Source: a bacterium (GTDB taxonomy: Bacteria; B130-G9). Taken from it: 17,505 bases of DNA. A program made the translations under genes and the position numbers. The DNA lies in NCBI GenBank assembly GCA_035527515.1, contig DATLAJ010000171.1, forward strand, positions 1 to 17,505. The letters run 5' to 3'. This document shows, piece after piece, positions 16,806 through 17,505 of the stretch. The notes below the pieces were generated by a model. That model ran no database searches. It saw only the letters and a list, made by a program, of their open reading frames with translations, and was not told where the DNA came from. Every line of letters begins with the position of its first letter. Within the stretch, counting starts at the first letter, position 1.

Positions 16806-17012
16806 TTAGTTGATAGAGATGAGTTGATTGACTGGGAGCAAAACTTGAATGGTTCCGTTGCCGCAGTCGGGGCAGGCAGCTGGTTGCCAGCCGTCCCCAG
16901 GATCATAAGTGGCGTGTGCGGTGTTGTCGTCGAGACCTGAGGCCTTGCAGACTGGGCATGGGACGATGAAGGTCTTGTAAACTCGTTGGTAGATTCCGAA
17001 TCGATGGCTCAT
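16806..17012 (-). CDS. 68-aa zinc-ribbon protein, first gene of the small operon
   Basis: 68 aa, ATG at 17012 with AAAAGGAG 5 nt upstream. It has two CxxC knuckles, CPVC at residues 19-22 and CPDC at about 47-50, the latter followed by GNGTI. This is a DnaJ-type/zinc-ribbon arrangement with a 24-residue spacer, enough to bind one zinc ion. Such stand-alone ribbons are frequent among phage and plasmid small proteins. The candidate structured RNA on the opposite strand begins about 50 bp beyond its start. A 12-codon frame on the same strand (17009-17047) overlaps its start codon by ATGA and could be a leader peptide. Confidence 0.75.
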   Translation of the reverse strand: MSHRFGIYQRVYKTFIVPCPVCKASGLDDNTAHATYDPGDGWQPAACPDCGNGTIQVLLPVNQLISIN

Positions 17013-17062
17013 GGTAGCTCCTTTTCTTGGATGGTGAAGTTGGTCATGTCGCTCACACTGCG

Positions 17063-17406
17063 ACTACTGGTGGAATGGTTGCATGCAAATAGGGGCGCAG
17101 TCATTTTGGCGGAGAGACGAGGTTGTGTAGCAACCTTGTCTTGATGCCAAAACTGGGAGTGAGTGAGGAACGCTGTCTCACGGGAGCGATTGTTGCAGCC
17201 CCACGTAGGCAGCAGTGCATTTTGGACGGCCCCTTTGGGGACGCCAAAATCTAAGTCTTAGGGCTACTATGACTAGGCGGGGGCAGCAACAATGTCAGCG
17301 GACGTGGGACAGCGTTATCCGCTTACGACCCCAGAGGGTAGGCGGCACTTACTAGCTCCGCCGACCTTGACCGTCCCTATTTGCGTGCGATAATTTATCC
17401 AGTAGT
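17063..17406 (+). ncRNA. Candidate large structured non-coding RNA
   Basis: Nested helices read in the plus-strand sense. P0: 17063-17070 with 17399-17406, 8 bp. P1: 17078-17097 with 17372-17391, 20 bp with four wobbles. P2: 17104-17110 with 17146-17152 (7 bp), then 17114-17125 with 17131-17142 (12 bp, 5-nt loop). P3: 17169-17182 with 17303-17316, 14 bp with one U-G. P4: 17189-17196 with 17286-17293, an A-A mismatch, then 17198-17202 with 17280-17284. P5: 17219-17225 with 17244-17250, capped by cccc-ttt-gggg. P6: 17319-17325 with 17339-17345, with a competing stem ggcgg 17341-17345 / ccgcc 17358-17362. The wobbles are allowed G-U pairs only on the plus strand; on the minus strand they would be A-C mismatches. 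No known family recognised. It is divergent from the small-gene operon. No promoter or terminator is clear; it may extend past 17406. Confidence 0.7.
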
Positions 17407-17505
17407 AGTAGGAAACCCTTCTTATCAGGGGGGCCAGGGGAACGGTACAGGATAAAGGCTTTGGCCCACACGCTTTCCGAGTATGAGGCACACTGATAGA
17501 GTTCC
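17394..17505 (+). other. Right edge with further potential base pairing
   Basis: tttatcc (17394-17400) can pair with ggataaa (17450-17456), and gggcca (17431-17436) with tggccc (17462-17467). These two cross each other like a pseudoknot, and the first competes with P0 of the RNA candidate. This suggests the RNA's 3' part, or an alternative conformation, lies here. No gene, tRNA or T-run terminator is visible up to the window end. Confidence 0.35.

Noticed and set aside
17063-17406. tRNA, tmRNA, RNase P RNA, or group I/II intron as explanation for the structured region
   Set aside because: I see no cloverleaf with T-loop GGTTC, no RNase P or tmRNA signature sequences, and no intron domain V-like hairpin. 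Only manual recognition was possible, so covariance searches should confirm this.

Overview
The window looks like chromosomal DNA of an uncultured, probably free-living bacterium. Three things suggest this: very long secreted proteins built from FG-GAP, Ig-like, beta-helix and thrombospondin-type-3 repeats, small GC-rich palindromic repeats between genes, and clear Shine-Dalgarno sequences. No ribosomal or phylogenetic marker is present, so I cannot name a phylum. The protein style is common in candidate-phylum metagenome genomes, which is an inference only. Every protein gene I trust is on the minus strand.

Left block (375-5015): a 1546-residue STAND/NACHT-like P-loop NTPase. It has a short N-terminal region resembling a restriction-endonuclease-fold (Cap4/DUF4297-like) module, then the NTPase core, then a very long helical C-terminal sensor-like region. 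This is the architecture of Avs/NLR-like anti-phage proteins. The putative nuclease active site looks degenerate.

Central block (5449-14930): two consecutive genes for exported surface or secreted proteins. The first transcribed encodes 615 aa (signal peptide, right-handed beta-helix, five TSP3 calcium-binding repeats, cysteine-rich tail). The second encodes 2466 aa (signal peptide, seven FG-GAP propeller repeats, about fifteen Ig-like repeats, an ASPM/Hydin-like domain, two copies of a C-terminal beta domain). The gap between them holds three hairpin repeats of a REP-like family.

Right block (15693-17012): six tiny genes read as one compact operon, with start/stop overlaps, good ribosome binding sites and a rho-independent terminator. 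Two products carry zinc-ribbon-like cysteine pairs and one has a conserved-looking SKSGKT motif. The style is that of phage, satellite or integrated-element cargo. About 50 bp beyond the first gene, on the plus strand, lies what I consider the most unusual object here: an approximately 344-nt sequence (17063-17406) that folds into nested long-range helices. These include 20-bp and 14-bp stems whose only deviations are G-U wobbles in the plus-strand sense. It is probably a large structured non-coding RNA, and I could not match it to a known family.

Gene-poor stretches are 1-374, 5016-5448, 12850-13082 and 14931-15646. They hold hairpins, degenerate repeats and no convincing gene.
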